A stretch of 64,000 bases of DNA from Dipteris shenzhenensis. Lineage: Eukaryota; Polypodiophyta; Polypodiopsida; Gleicheniales. The stretch lies in assembly GCA_047967505.1 (NCBI GenBank), contig CM106539.1; one strand, 5' to 3'. Positions 52,950 through 64,000 of the stretch are shown here, in pieces. The position numbers and the translations under genes were made by a program. The notes under the pieces are model-generated. The model searched no databases and had not been told where the DNA came from. It saw only the letters and a program-made list of their open reading frames with translations. The first letter of the stretch is position 1. Every line of letters begins with the position of its first letter.

Positions 52950-55900
52950 CTATCCAATGCCCATCAATACACGACAATACTCAAACCGCTGACTAGGTAG
53001 ACTCTTTGTCAGCATACCTGCAGGGTTATCATTTGTATGAACCTTGACAAGCTCTATGCGCTTGTCCTCAAGTACCTCCCTGATGAAATGGTACCTGACC
53101 TCAATGTGTTTGGTCTTTGCATGAAAGACCGGATTCCGTGCTAGCTGAATAGCACTCATGGAATCACTATGCAATGTCGGTACACCTGTATGAATCCCCA
53201 AATCTCCCACTAGCCGATCAAGCCATATAGCCTCCTTGGAACCCTCTGTGGCTGCAACATACTTAGCCTCTGTGGTAGACAAAGCAACGCACTTCTGTGC
53301 ACGAGACATCCACGACACTGCACCACCTGCAAAGGTGAACACATAACCAGAAGTGGATCTCCTACTATCCACATGCCCTGCATAGTCTGAATCTGTGTAC
53401 CCAAGTACACGCATGTCTCCTTTACCAAAGCAGATGCACATCTCCTTGGTACCCTTCATGTACCTCATGATGCACTTAACTGCCTCCCAATGCCTTTTTC
53501 CTGGATTAGCCATATACCGGCTAACAACTCCCACTGCAAATGCAATGTCTGGTCTAGTAGCTATCATAGCATACATAAGACTCCCAACTGCTGATGCATA
53601 AGGAACCTTGGCCATCATGGCCCTTTCCTCATTTGATTTGGGACTATCTGTATGACTCAATTTCACATATGGAGGCAATGGAGTACTCACTGCCTTCCCC
53701 CCCTCCATATTGAAATGCTGCAATACTTTTGTAACATACTCTTTTTGTGAAAGCCAAAGGAGTTTCCTACTCCGATCACGCGTGATGCACATACCAAGAA
53801 TATGACCTGCAAGTCCCAAATCCTTCATATCAAAGGCCTCATGCAACTTGGCCTTTAATGCATCTAGCTCATAAGTATATTCTTGCTAGCCAATAGCATA
53901 TCATCCACATATAGTGCCAGGATTATCAGGCTACTATCCTTAGCCCTTTTAGTGTAGAGGCAGTGATCGATTTCACTCCTTCTAAAACCCTGGGACCGAA
54001 TGAAAGCATCAAACTTCTGATACCATTCTCTAGGTGCTTGCTTAAGACCATAGAGACTCTTCTTCAGCTTGCAAACTAAGTGCTCTTTGCCCTTTTCTTC
54101 AAAGCCTTCCGGTTGCATCATGTAAATTTCCTCATGCAAATCCCCATGCAAGAAAGCTGTCTTGACATCCATCTGCATAAGCTCCATATCCTCTGATGCC
54201 ACTAGTCCAAGCATGCATCTAAGTGTGGTCATCTTCACAACCGGAGAGAATATCTCATCAAAGTCCACACCCTTCTCTTGCTTGAACCCTTTAGCAACCA
54301 AACGGGCCTTGTACCTAGGCACATCATCACCTGTGACCTTCATTTTGTAGACCCATTTACATGGCAATGCTTTCTTTCCATGTGGCAAAGAAACCAAGTC
54401 CCAAGTCTTATTCTTCATAAGTGAACTCATCTCTGATTGCATAGCATACTCCCACTTGCATTGATCCTCACGCGTCATAGCCTCTCTGTAGCAAGAAGGC
54501 TCCCCGCAATCAGTAAGCATCACATAGTCTACCCCTGGAACAAACTTATCAGGTGGTCTAGACACTCTAGATGATCTTCTCAAGGGCATTTCAGCTTGCT
54601 GTCCCACCTGCATATCAGCCACATTTGGCTCATCATTTCCACCAATAGATGATCCATCATCTACCCTTGATTGTATACCTGTGGGAGTACTTGGTGGTAC
54701 CATTTCTTGCACATTTGGTGCATGGACAGCTTGCTGTCTATCAACATATGCAGGTGGATTCACATCCTGGAAAGTGATTCTCCTCATTTCCACATCCCTC
54801 ATGGGTGCCTTATGCATCTTCTTCTCATTGAAGACCACATCATGGCTGCGTATGATTTTCTTTGCTTCTGGATCCCAGAGACGATAGCCCATCTCTCCAC
54901 TTTTACCATAACCCAGAAAGATGCATTTCCTAGACTTAGGATCTAGATTCTTTTGAAGCTCTTTTGGCACATGTGCATATGCCTCACACCCAAATATATG
55001 CAAATGAGAGTAAGAGGGCTTCTTGCCACTCCATGCCTCTTCAGGAATACCACCATCCAAACTCTTACTAGGTGATCTATTGATCACATGCACTGCAGAC
55101 TTCATTGCCTCAGCCCAAAAACCACCAGAAAGACTTGCATTGGAAAGCATGCATTGCAACCTTTCTTGAATGGTACGGTTCATCTTTTCTACAACTGGAT
55201 TTTGCTCTGGAGTACGAGGGGATGTGAGCTCCCTTTTAATCCCACATGTATCACAAAAATGCTGAAAGTCATGAGAGAGATACTCTCCGCCATTGTCAGT
55301 CCGTAGGCATTTAAGCGTTCTACCTGACTGATTCTCAACCAAGGCCAGCCATTTTTGAAATACCTAGAACACATCACTCTTCCGAGCTATAGCATAAGCC
55401 CACACTTTCCTAGTTGCATCATCAATGAATGTCACATAGTATTCAGCCCCGCCTAATGACCGTGTAGGCATGGGACCACATACATCTGAATGCACCAAAT
55501 CAAGCATTTCAAACTCTTTCTTTCCCCTTATTTTATGGGCTGATTTAGTCTGCTTCCCATAGAGACAGTGCTCACAAAATTCAAAATCAGAGAAACTCAA
55601 ATGCGATACATAACCCAAATGGCATAAGAGTTTCATTCCATTCTGGCTCATGTGCCCCAACCTACAATGCCACAAAGAAGTGCTTGGCTGCTCGGTTATT
55701 GCAACAACATGATCAAATACCCCTGATACATGTAAGGAATACAAAGTCCCACACTTGGCACCCCTAGCCAAAAGCATAGAGCCCTTTTGAATTTTCCAAC
55801 TCTGAAAGCCAAAAGTGGTATGAAAACCAGCATCATCTAGCTGACCCACTGAAATAAGACTCTTGGTCAACTTAGGCACATGTCTCACATGTTTCAAAAC

Positions 55901-57014
55901 AAATGCACACCCATTTGCAAAAGAAAACTTTATGTCACCTGCTCCCACTATGTCACATGCATAGTCATTTCCAAGATGCACACAACCTGTCTTTCCACTG
56001 TCATAAGTGGAGAACCATTCCCTATGGGGAGTAACATGGAATGAAGCACCAAAATCCAAAATCCAATCCTGGGAATATGCATCATCTGAAGTGGCAAGCA
56101 ACTCTATAGATAAACTAGACATGAAGAGAACGTCATTGTCACTATCATGTGTGACTGCATTGATCTCCTCGATCTTCACTTTTCCTTTGTCCTCCCTTGG
56201 ACTCTCTTCCTTTTGATTTGCACCCCAATTTGCATTCTTTTTCTTATCCTTTTGCTCTCTTTTCAGCTTGTAGCAATCCTTTTTCATATGGCCCTTCTTG
56301 CCACAATGGTAACACTCAATGTTCCATGCCCTGGATTTGCTACGAGACTTCCCTCTTTCTTGGGACTTCCCCCTGAACTGTGATCTGCCCCTTTGCACAT
56401 TTAAGGCTGCATCCTGCTTGTTGCCATCCATAAACTTCCGTCTAATCTCCTCGGCCAACAAGCTACCTACAACATCATCAAATTTCAGTACTCCACCAGG
56501 TGCAGAGTTACTGACAGCTGTACGGAAGGTATCCCATGAGGATGGCAATGAACATAAGAGAAATATTGCCTTAGTCTCCGCATCAAAATTCATCTTCTGA
56601 GCCTGAAGCTGGCTGAAAATAATATTGAATTCATTCAAGTGAGAAGCAATGGAGACCCCTTCCTTCATCTGCAGCTCAAACAACCTCTTCATGAGGTAAA
56701 CTTTATTGGAGGCAGTTTCCTTCTCATAAGTGGCACACAGTTTCTTCACAAACCTTCTGTAGTCTGCTCATTTACTACTGTGAAATAAACTGACTCTGCA
56801 AGATGAAGTCTAATAGTAGACTTTGCTAATGCATCCAACTCATTCCAATCATCCTCAAACATATTTGCAGGCTTAGCTTCAATCCTTGCCAAGGGTTTAA
56901 TCTGCCTCTTTTGAATAAGCACATCCTTATTTGTTCTTTCCACAAAGAAAAGTTTGTCCCATCAAACCTTTTAATGTTGAAAAACTCCTTTTCAGACATG
57001 GAAGAGGATGCCAT
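52950..57014 (-). pseudogene. Copia-B gag-pol, nearly complete, lightly broken
   Basis: ATG 57014 (MASSSMSEKEFFNIKRFDG); frameshifts near 56943 and 56750; knuckle CYHCGKKGHMKKDC (about 56310-56270). The protease site reads LDFGASFHVT, with Phe in place of the usual Ser/Thr. Zinc region HCRLGHMSQNG...CEHCLYGKQ; integrase FIDDATRKVW, one stop (TAG, about 55365), LRTDNGGEYLS, PEQNPVVEKMNRTIQE; reverse transcriptase MDVKTAFLHGDLHEEIYM, LKQAPREWYQ, ALYVDDMLL; frameshift near 53860; RNase H YTDSDYAGHVDSRRSTSGY, STTEAKYVAA, HAKTKHIEVRYHFIRE. Few lesions suggest modest age. Confidence 0.9.
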
Positions 57015-57039
57015 GATGCAAATGAAACAAAATCCCAAA

Positions 57040-58429
57040 TGCTAGTGCTTGCAAGAGAGAATCACACCAAATACCAAGTGCACCCAAATGTGTATGCCAC
57101 AATAGACTGAAATGTCACCAAAACTCAAAGCTCAAAGCATCAAAAGATGCATCTAACTCATGTGCATATACTATGCATCCATATGAGCAAATCTGGCCCA
57201 AAAGAAAATGCCAATAAGTGCCAAATGACTCAAGCATAAACACCGTCCACTGGCATATGCATCAATAATATCTCATCCAAGAGAGCATAGCACTATCAGT
57301 ACATCACCAGCAATGTGTCAAAGCTGTCCCTCAGCATAAAATAGCATCCATGTGCAAAGCGTCCATAAAAAATAGCATCCCACAAGGCAATTTGGGCCTA
57401 TCAGCGCATCCAACAAGGACCGCAATGCATCCAAATGGCCTATAAATCATCCACTACAACCCAATGCATACCACGAATGAGCGCACACTCTGCTCAAACT
57501 GCAACCAGAGTGATCTGCATAAGGTATGCTCAAGAAATCATAGTCCCAAGGTAATGAGCACTACTGAAAATAGAACCTGAGATGCCTCAAAACATGGGCA
57601 CCATTGCATAATCGGACTCAGCAAGAAAATCTGCAAATATCTCTCTTCTGCCAGAACTCCAAAATCCCAACCGATGAGTGAGAAATGGGAGTCAATACTT
57701 ATCCACTGCCATGTGCATAAATCTAAGGTTTCAAAACCTTAGAATGAAAAATGCATAGCAGAGAGACGAAATCGAATACACAGAGATCTATAACTCTGAA
57801 AATCCTCCACCGAATCATGCAAGAACTGATAAGTAGAGGTTTTTGGGCATCCGGAATGCAATGGGACAGACGGTTTTAGAAACCGTGGTCTCAATCACTG
57901 GGTCCAACACACGGACTGAAAAACGTTTTTGGAAATAGAGCTGTTTGTAAACTCCACCGGAGTGCGAATGATGAGCAACATAGAAGTTTTAGGACCTCTT
58001 GAGTCCACTGGAACTGACAGATCTGCAAATGGTTGCTCCAAACTTGAGTTCCAACACCCGGGCAAAAAACGCAGAAATTGACACAGTGAGTCAGAAATCC
58101 AATGAAATGATTCCAGATTCAAGAATGAAGGTGTTTCCAAGCTCCTGAAGTAATGTGGACACCAAAAGCAAGCAATAGTTGCCTCTACAAGTCAATACGG
58201 AGTCTCTGTCATCGAACGGAACAGGGAAAAGCTCAAAAAAACGACTTTTTCTTTCAAACCACTTAACAGGCTCTCAAAACCACTTCGCAAAGCCAAAGTA
58301 ACTTTTCTAAAGGTTCCTCCAAGGTCTCTGCACACTCGGATGCAAGTAAAGTCACCCACAAAGCTTCCCACAAAGCTTCTCCTTCCTCCCACAGTTAAGC
58401 ATTCACGCACGTTCAGCTAGATCACCCGT
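57040..58429 (-). other. Copia-B 5' leader
   Basis: 1.4 kb between primer site and gag with no sustained coding frame; many TGCAT/ATGCA words but no clear tandem unit. An unusually long leader for copia. Confidence 0.7.
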
Positions 58430-58441
58430 GCTCTGATACCA
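58430..58441 (-). promoter_or_regulatory. Copia-B primer binding site
   Basis: Minus strand TGGTATCAGAGC, exact to the usual copia initiator-Met site, two bases from the LTR edge. Confidence 0.95.
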
Positions 58442-58443
58442 GT

Positions 58444-58600
58444 TGAGAGTGCTCTCAATGGAAGCAATGAATGGAAGAAGAAGAGAGAGAGATAGAGAGC
58501 CACACAAGTTTTGGTGGGTGCAAAACCACCCTAATCTTCTTTTTCATTCATTTATATATGTGTTTGAGTATTGTACATAACCGGGGTAAAGGCACAATGA
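58444..58600 (-). repeat. Copia-B 5' LTR
   Basis: 157 bases; on the minus strand TCATTGTGCC...GCACTCTCA. Short LTRs of this size are common in copia. Confidence 0.85.
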
Positions 58601-58799
58601 CTATATGTGGGTCTCAAACCAAACTCAGCTAACCTAGGTGGCATACTAATTGAGCCACTAACTAGAGTACATAAAGATAGCTGTCATCCAGCTATTATTC
58701 ATGGGTGGTGTACCAACCGCATCTGCAGCTAACAAGTCGGTGACATAAATGCACAATGGTCACCATGGCATGTCACGAGTGGAGCTCTATATCTCAACA
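58601..58799 (-). repeat. Copia-A 5' LTR, first part
   Basis: On the minus strand TGTTGAGATATAG...CCCACATATAG; ends exactly where copia-B begins. The remaining LTR is at 32110-32273. Confidence 0.9.
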
Positions 58800-58804
58800 A
58801 TCTG

Positions 58805-59133
58805 CACCTGGCTGCAATCTCTCAATATGGACAACGTACAAGTTATCATTTTTCCATATTATGAGGAGTAAGTGACACCGCAACCTCATAGTTACTTTTA
58901 TGAGAGGTAAGATGTAGTCAAATAATAAAGATTCTTAATTGGCCATGCAGGAAACATTGGAGTTTGGTGGCTTTGGACCTACAAGCCAAGAAATGCTATT
59001 TTGCCAATTCAATGGCAAGATATCATGGCAATGTGTTAGCGTAAGTGTACTCTAAATGCATTGTAACTTTCATGGTACACTTACTCTTAATGCATTGTAA
59101 CTTTCATGGTATGTATCTTTTGCGATGCACTTA
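58805..59133. other. No gene seen
   Basis: AT-rich, includes two near-copies of GTAACTTTCATGGT(A) about 25-30 bases apart (59065, 59098). Nothing else supported. Confidence 0.6.
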
Positions 59134-59407
59134 TTTATTCCCTCGGGGGGTTCACATCACAAAATTTTAGTGTACCATGTGCATTCAAAAGGAGGGGTAT
59201 TTTAATCCCACTTTTAGGAAAATTTTAACAGGATTACAATAACATGAGGGGTTTTTTAATTCAACTTTTTAAAAAAATCCGTTAGTTCATAAGTAAAGGT
59301 GGGTGGTTTTATTAGGGGGTAAATATTAGTCACGGGGTTTTTTTAATACCCCTTGAACGCACATGATACCTAGGGTTTCTTAGTAGTGCACCCCCCAAGT
59401 TCATTCC
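59134..59407. mobile_element. Non-autonomous TIR element, second copy
   Basis: TIRs CTCGGGGGGTTCAC (59142-59155) and GTGCACCCCCCAAG (59386-59399), 12 of 14 paired, flanked by TTTATTCC and TTCATTCC (7 of 8). Same TIR type and TSD length as 13022-13483, with a 258-base interior and no coding frame. Confidence 0.7.
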
Positions 59408-61110
59408 CTTGTATGTTATGATCATGATGAGATGGTCTCAGCAAAGGAATGGGTTGAATCTAGGATATCAATGGCAAATATTAATGCCTTCTATAGTGAG
59501 AGGCTTATTGTAACTTTTGGTGTTTGTTAATACCATTATAAATATTGCGAGTTTGCTTAATATCGTATCTTTTGAAGGTGTTTGTTAACACCATTATAAA
59601 TATTACGAGAGTTTACAACTGTTGAATCTTATCTTTTGGTGTAACTTATCTGTGTCATGTTAAATTTTATAATTTTGATTTCATCTCCTTTAAAAGTCTC
59701 AAAAAATTTGCTTGTTTTATGTTTTTATCTGTGCTTTGAAGAGTGGGTTTTTTCTTAAATTTTATCCAAAAACTAGTCCAAAAGTATATGTAAAAATGAA
59801 TTTGTACATTGACAAGTCTAAAATTAATGAAATAAAGGTTTTTTATTGATGGTTTGTAAATATTTCATGGTGAAATGTGAGCAATATTTTGTTTTGATAG
59901 ATCATTTCTTATAGAAGGAAAAACATGTCTTTAAGATTCTAATCGATGAATGCATTATACATTACATAGACAAGCATGAATTATTAAAAGATTTATAGAA
60001 TATTAGATCTTATCATTGACCGTCACTTTTCCAATTTTCTAATTTGACTTGCAAAGTGGATGATTTTCAATTATGAATTTGTGATATGTGAATTTTCAAA
60101 TCGATTCTAAAAATATTATTATTTTGCAAAAGTTATGAAAATAGTTATCTTCAAGGTTTCCAAAACTTTCTAAAATTGAACAATATTTAGGCCAAGTAAA
60201 ATAAGAAGATAGTCTATTGCAAATGACAACTCATGACTCGTTATCGTTTTTATGACTCTCTGTCTTTAAAGAATTTAGCTTGTTTTAGCTTTTTATCAAG
60301 CTTTATCTTGGTTGAATGATCCTCTAGCCAGTAAATATAGCTAACACATAAGGCTAACGCTTCCCACATCAACTTTAAAAATGTGCATTGTAATAAAAAC
60401 ATCATTGCTAGTATTCCTATAGATTCTTACATTTGCAAATTCAAACCCGCTACATATGAGAGTAATGAGGCAGAGTTATTCTAGGATCCAAAGGTCTTAG
60501 AGCAGCTAATATAGAGCCTATGGATAGCAAACGGTGAGATATTTGTCTCAATATCATTAAATCTAGGATCTCTAGGGCATTGCTTAAAAAAGTATGACTC
60601 TATCACATGGGTTCAACAAGGGATTTTTCTAAATGTCATTGTTTGCAAAAATTTACGTATATAAGGGGTTTCTTTATTCACAAATCAAAATTTCTAGTAT
60701 AAAAATATTTGGAATGCCATATGTAAGTAGGGTTACCCATAGGATGGACAATTTATATGGACCCCCTTGAGTCTCTAATCTACTAACGACTTGGAGCCCA
60801 ATAACTATAAAAACAATATTGATGTATAAAACACAATATTGTGCCCACAAGATAAAAGTAAAGATCATTATAGCAATATAGAAAAGGTGAGAATTGATCA
60901 ATTATATATTTTCTTCATGGCATTATTGGCTAGTAAAAATGATGCAATTTGAAGTATAGCAACATATTGTGTAGTTTTATCTCATTTCTTAAATGGATTT
61001 AGTGTTGTTCTAGCATACAATCAGCTCTGACCTTCCTTTATTGCCACTTAATATAACTATGTTCAATCTTGTACTTATGATGATGGAGACGAGAACACAA
61101 CAAGACAAAG
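59408..61110. other. No gene seen
   Basis: 1.7 kb of AT-rich DNA, stops in all frames. A short direct repeat (GTGTTTGTTA...CATTATAAATATT) recurs at about 59520 and 59578. No TIR, LTR or coding signal; the left end of CACTA-2 probably lies near its right edge. Confidence 0.6.
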
Positions 61111-61113
61111 CAC

Positions 61114-61372
61114 CCATAGACGCGTGCACAGACGCGTTTCATGAACTAAACAAAAAACTTACGGGCGCGTCTATTTGCGCATCTATTTGCGCGTCAGGAG
61201 ACCCGCGTCTAATTGCGCATCTATATATCAGACTTACGCGCGTATAGACGCGCTCATACACGCGTAAATAGACGCACCTATAAACGCATTGATAGACGCA
61301 CGTATAAACGCAAGTCGAACAGACAGACGCGAATATAAACGCGTTTTTAAACGCACTGATAGACGCGCCTTT
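61114..61372. repeat. CACTA-2 subterminal array
   Basis: About fourteen degenerate GCGTCTAT(A/T)NACGC words (e.g. ACGCGTCTATTTGCGC, ACGTATAAACGC, GAATATAAACGCG), then a T-run at 61370-61382. The core is a TATA-centred palindrome. Confidence 0.85.
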
Positions 61373-61728
61373 TTTTTTTTTTATAAATTTTACAGAATAC
61401 TATGTATGTTGTGTATGCTATATAGTTACAAGAATCCCATATCCACATTCTGTAATTTAATTCTTACAGCCAACAGCATTTTAATTACAATTCCAAATAA
61501 AATATTACAACTCCAAAACACAATAAAATTGAAAGCTCAAAAAGTGCTTGTATATACATATAGCACGAAGCTAAGCCACGTCATGTGGCTCCAAGTACAA
61601 AGAATAAGGAAGCTAAGCCATGTCATGTGGCTTCAAGTACAAAAAATAAGAGGAGTCTATATACAAGAGGCACGAAGCCAAGCCAATGGCTTTAAGTACA
61701 AAAAAGAATAGTAGCACTACTTCTACGA

Positions 61729-63169
61729 CTAATCCTCGCTGCCTTCCATGCTCCCTTCTGCGTTGCCTTCTGCACTGCCTTCTACGTCTTCCTCGTCGTC
61801 TTGTGCAGGGGCGCCCTGTAAACAAGGGACAACATATATCAATGTATGAAAAATCAAATCTTTACTTATAATTTTGGCATTATTTAATTACTTTCAAATA
61901 CCTGGGGGGCCTGTCCAGTAGCTCGGGTATACTGCTCCTCAGTAATCAACCCGTCATCATAGAAGTGCCTCCATGTATCTCCTCTGCGATGGTGGCAGTG
62001 GTAGGCTGTCTCCACTGGAGTAGGGTATCTGCCCACGATCTCAAGCTGCATGACCGCGATACACTTTGTGGAGGGATTAGTACAAAGAAACAACCAACCT
62101 CCTAATAAACTACATAAGCAATATAATTTGAGATCGATACTTACAAATTGGGCCTCCCATGAGTCAACACCCCCTGCTCCAAAATGCGCGCTCCCATACT
62201 CCTCCATCTGGATCCTTCGTGCCTCCACATGCTGCAGACTGGGCTCCTCCCTCGCTGACTTCATTGCCTTCTTCCACTCACGCTTGTGAGCGGTGTGGGG
62301 CGGGCCCCTTGGAGGTTGACCTGCCTCAAGTCTGGCAAGCTCCGCTAGTGCCTGCCTCTTAAGGGAAGATCTTTTATTGCTAAGTATCGTAACAATCTTT
62401 GACTTCCCCCATTTATCTGTGAATTGGCGATTGGGGGGGTTAGGATACCTAGAGCGAACAGTAGCGAGGGTCTCATCAGCCAACCTCTTTGGGTGGTCTT
62501 TATAGTGGATAAAGCAATCTCTGTAATTGTTAGCAATTACAGAGCGCATGAAGGCCATTATGTCCTTCCCCCGCGCATCCATCAAGATGCCTCCTGTCTG
62601 GGTGATGTCATAATAAATCGTACCATCACCCAGAGGCACGTCTAAATCATCTGAATCATCCTCCTCCTCACCGCCACATGGCCCAAAGCAGCATCCGCCA
62701 TCGCTCTCCCTGCTACTACGCCTGCTACCCTATCATGTCGAGCTCGTACGCTGGCCACTCGTAGCTGGGGACCGCGCGGGACTACGCTGACCACTCATAG
62801 CTGGAGAACCGAGTCTCGACGGCTGGGGAGTACGTCGACGGCTCGCTGAGGCAGAAGGACCTCCTGAAGGCATGGGGGAAGGGGCATAAGACGGGATGGC
62901 AGAAGGGACATAAGACGGCATGGGGGAAGGGGCATAGGACGGTATGGGGGAAGGGGCATAGGACGGCTGTGCGGACTCCGCTGGGGTGATCTCAGGCGGT
63001 GTGGGGTGGCTCGGAGTCTGTAGTGCCGACTCCTGGGGAGTGTTAAGGTTACCCGTCATATACCCGTATAACTCCGCAGGACTAGGAGGGTGTCCTAAAA
63101 GATTATATAAATCCTTCCATATCGATTCCCACGGATCAGGTGAGCTAGAAGCACTTCCTGGCCACATCT
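61729..63169 (-). pseudogene. CACTA-2 accessory gene (Transposase_24-like), three exons
   Basis: Exon 1 63169-62145 starts MWPGSASSSPDPWESIWKD, then SYAPSP(I/M)P-type repeats and Ser/Arg-rich sequence, two adjacent stops (TGA TAG near 62733), then ILMDARGKDIMAFMRSVIAN, RYPNPPNRQF, NKRSSLKRQALAEL and HFGAGGVDSWEAQF. Intron 62144-62046 (GTAAGT...TGCAG). Exon 2 62045-61902 (GRYPTPVETAYHCHHRRGD). Intron 61901-61816 (GTATTT...TACAG). Exon 3 61815-61729 is acidic, ending EGSMEGSED. Same exon plan as 44458-46019. Apart from the double stop the frame is open. Confidence 0.8.
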
Positions 63170-63236
63170 TGAACTGGAAAAAAATAAACAAATCTATTAC
63201 TTTGGGAGCTGAGAAGAAAAGGGGGGAAAAAAAAAA

Positions 63237-63560
63237 GAGGCTCTGTCAGAGCGCGTCTATAGATCCGTCTGATCTGCGCGTCTATAAACGCGTCTAACAA
63301 AGCGTTTACCCATTCAAGTAACAGTGCGTCTAACAGTCCGTTCTACAATCCGTCTACTAGTGCGTTAAATAGCGCATCTAAAATCGCGTCTAACACTTCG
63401 TTTAAAACTCCGTTTAACAGAGCATCTGTTTGGGCGTCTATATCCGCGTCTGTGTGTGTCTGCAACAACTCAGATGCGCATATAGACGCGCCTGTAGACG
63501 CAAGTTTAGACGTGCCCTCAGACGCCTCTATACACGCGCTCCGACAGTCGAGAATACTCA
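63237..63560. repeat. CACTA-2 internal array upstream of the accessory gene
   Basis: About fifteen GCGTCTA-type words (GCGCGTCTATA, ACGCGTCTAAC, GCATCTAAAATCGCGTC) beginning 68 bases upstream of the accessory gene ATG. Placement mirrors the internal array of CACTA-1. Confidence 0.85.
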
Positions 63561-63839
63561 AAAGTGGAACAGGACGTTTCGCCCGACAAAAGAACGTGTC
63601 GCTCATACCTAGATGCTGCGTTTCGTGGATGCGAAAAAGTACAAAACTGAAAAAGGCAAGCAAGAACAACTTCAAAAGGACTTACTTGGAAAAAGGTATG
63701 GAAGGATCTTTCTTTTCCAAGCTTGTTTCTTCTCCTTGTTCGTACTCCTCCTCTTCTTTAGGCTTGGAAGCAAGCTGTGTAGGTACGGCTCTTTTGTCTT
63801 GAGTGAAAGCTTGGAACTGTGTATGGGAGCTTCGAATCT

Positions 63840-64000
63840 ATAGAAGTGCTAATAAAGAAGAAAGAAAGCCGCTCGCGAAGTTTAAGTAGTCAAAAGAAAA
63901 GCAAAGCGAGCGGTGCGCCGAAAAGCAGGTTTAAAAGTCGCGGGTATAGTCGCGTCTATTAGCACGTCTATACTAGCGTCTGAATACACAGAGTGGATGC
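63840..64000. repeat. CACTA-2 third repeat cluster at the window edge
   Basis: GTCGCGGGTATAGTCGCGTC, TTAGCACGTCTATACTAGCGTC continue the repeat family to the end of the window. Upstream lies a purine-rich stretch with no coding frame. Confidence 0.6.

Larger units (their letters stand above)
52752..58600 (-). mobile_element. Ty1/copia 'copia-B', inserted in the copia-A 5' LTR
   Basis: About 5.85 kb with short LTRs (157 bases at 58444-58600; 130 at 52752-52881, whose last 27 bases were lost at the inversion breakpoint), initiator-Met primer site and near-complete gag-pol. Beyond its 5' LTR lies copia-A LTR part 1; the matching part 2 is at 32110, so it sits inside that LTR once the inversion is undone. 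Confidence 0.9.
61114..64000 (-). mobile_element. CACTA-type element 'CACTA-2', partial
   Basis: A subterminal repeat array, a three-exon accessory gene homologous to that of CACTA-1, a second array upstream of it, and a third cluster starting at 63940, then the window ends. A transposase gene would be expected further right. I could not find a CACTA/TAGTG terminus near 61030-61115, so the left end is undefined. Confidence 0.7.

Noticed and set aside
61030-61060. CCACTTAATATAAC as the CACTA-2 terminus
   Set aside because: Lacks CACTA, and no matching inverted end is in the window to test it.

Overview
This window is nuclear DNA from a land plant with a large, transposon-packed genome. The evidence is tRNA-primed Ty3/gypsy and Ty1/copia elements, two CACTA (En/Spm-type) transposons with the plant TNP2-like and Transposase_24-like gene pair, a LINE, and spliced genes. 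I cannot name the lineage from sequence alone. No rRNA, tRNA or clearly intact single-copy host gene is visible. Nearly every reading frame belongs to a transposon, and most are broken.

Layout. 1-9350 (-): Ty3/gypsy element 'gypsy-A', cut by the left window edge, with one uninterrupted 2,131-codon gag-pol frame, a tRNA-Asp-type primer site and a long LTR. 9363-9735: truncated end and LTR of the family 'copia-A'. 10-18 kb: orphan reading frames, a tRNA-derived SINE, an inverted LTR with a tRNA-His-type primer site ('gypsy-D' family), a TIR element with 8-bp target duplications, foldback hairpins, and an unrecognised minus-strand gene with a TATA box. 18.5-23.9 kb: archaeal-type RNase H fragment, then decayed gypsy-D with its 3' LTR. 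24.1-24.9 kb (-): broken histone H3-variant (CENH3-like) gene with a very long tail. 25.4-28.0 kb (-): decayed protein of an unclassified transposon-like family.

28.9-58.8 kb is one nested complex. A LINE was hit by copia-C. Copia-A was hit in its 3' LTR by CACTA-1 (9,125 bp, TSD TTT) and in its 5' LTR by copia-B. The segment about 32,105-52,751 was then inverted, which split copia-C into a plus-strand 5' half (29,223-32,104) and a minus-strand 3' half (50,842-52,750). The copia-C target duplication CTATG lies at 29,218-29,222 and, reverse-complemented, at 50,837-50,841. Undoing the inversion restores the copia-C pol frame, the LINE frame and the copia-A LTR order. Inside the inverted block, 46.8-50.1 kb holds a degenerate spliced gene with a possible SF1-helicase motif.

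61.1-64.0 kb: the 3' part of a second CACTA element, running off the right edge, with its own TATA-centred palindromic repeat arrays.

The genes here serve transposition (Gag, protease, reverse transcriptase/RNase H, integrase, TNP2 and accessory proteins). Only gypsy-A looks recently active; the other elements carry stops, frameshifts or domain losses.
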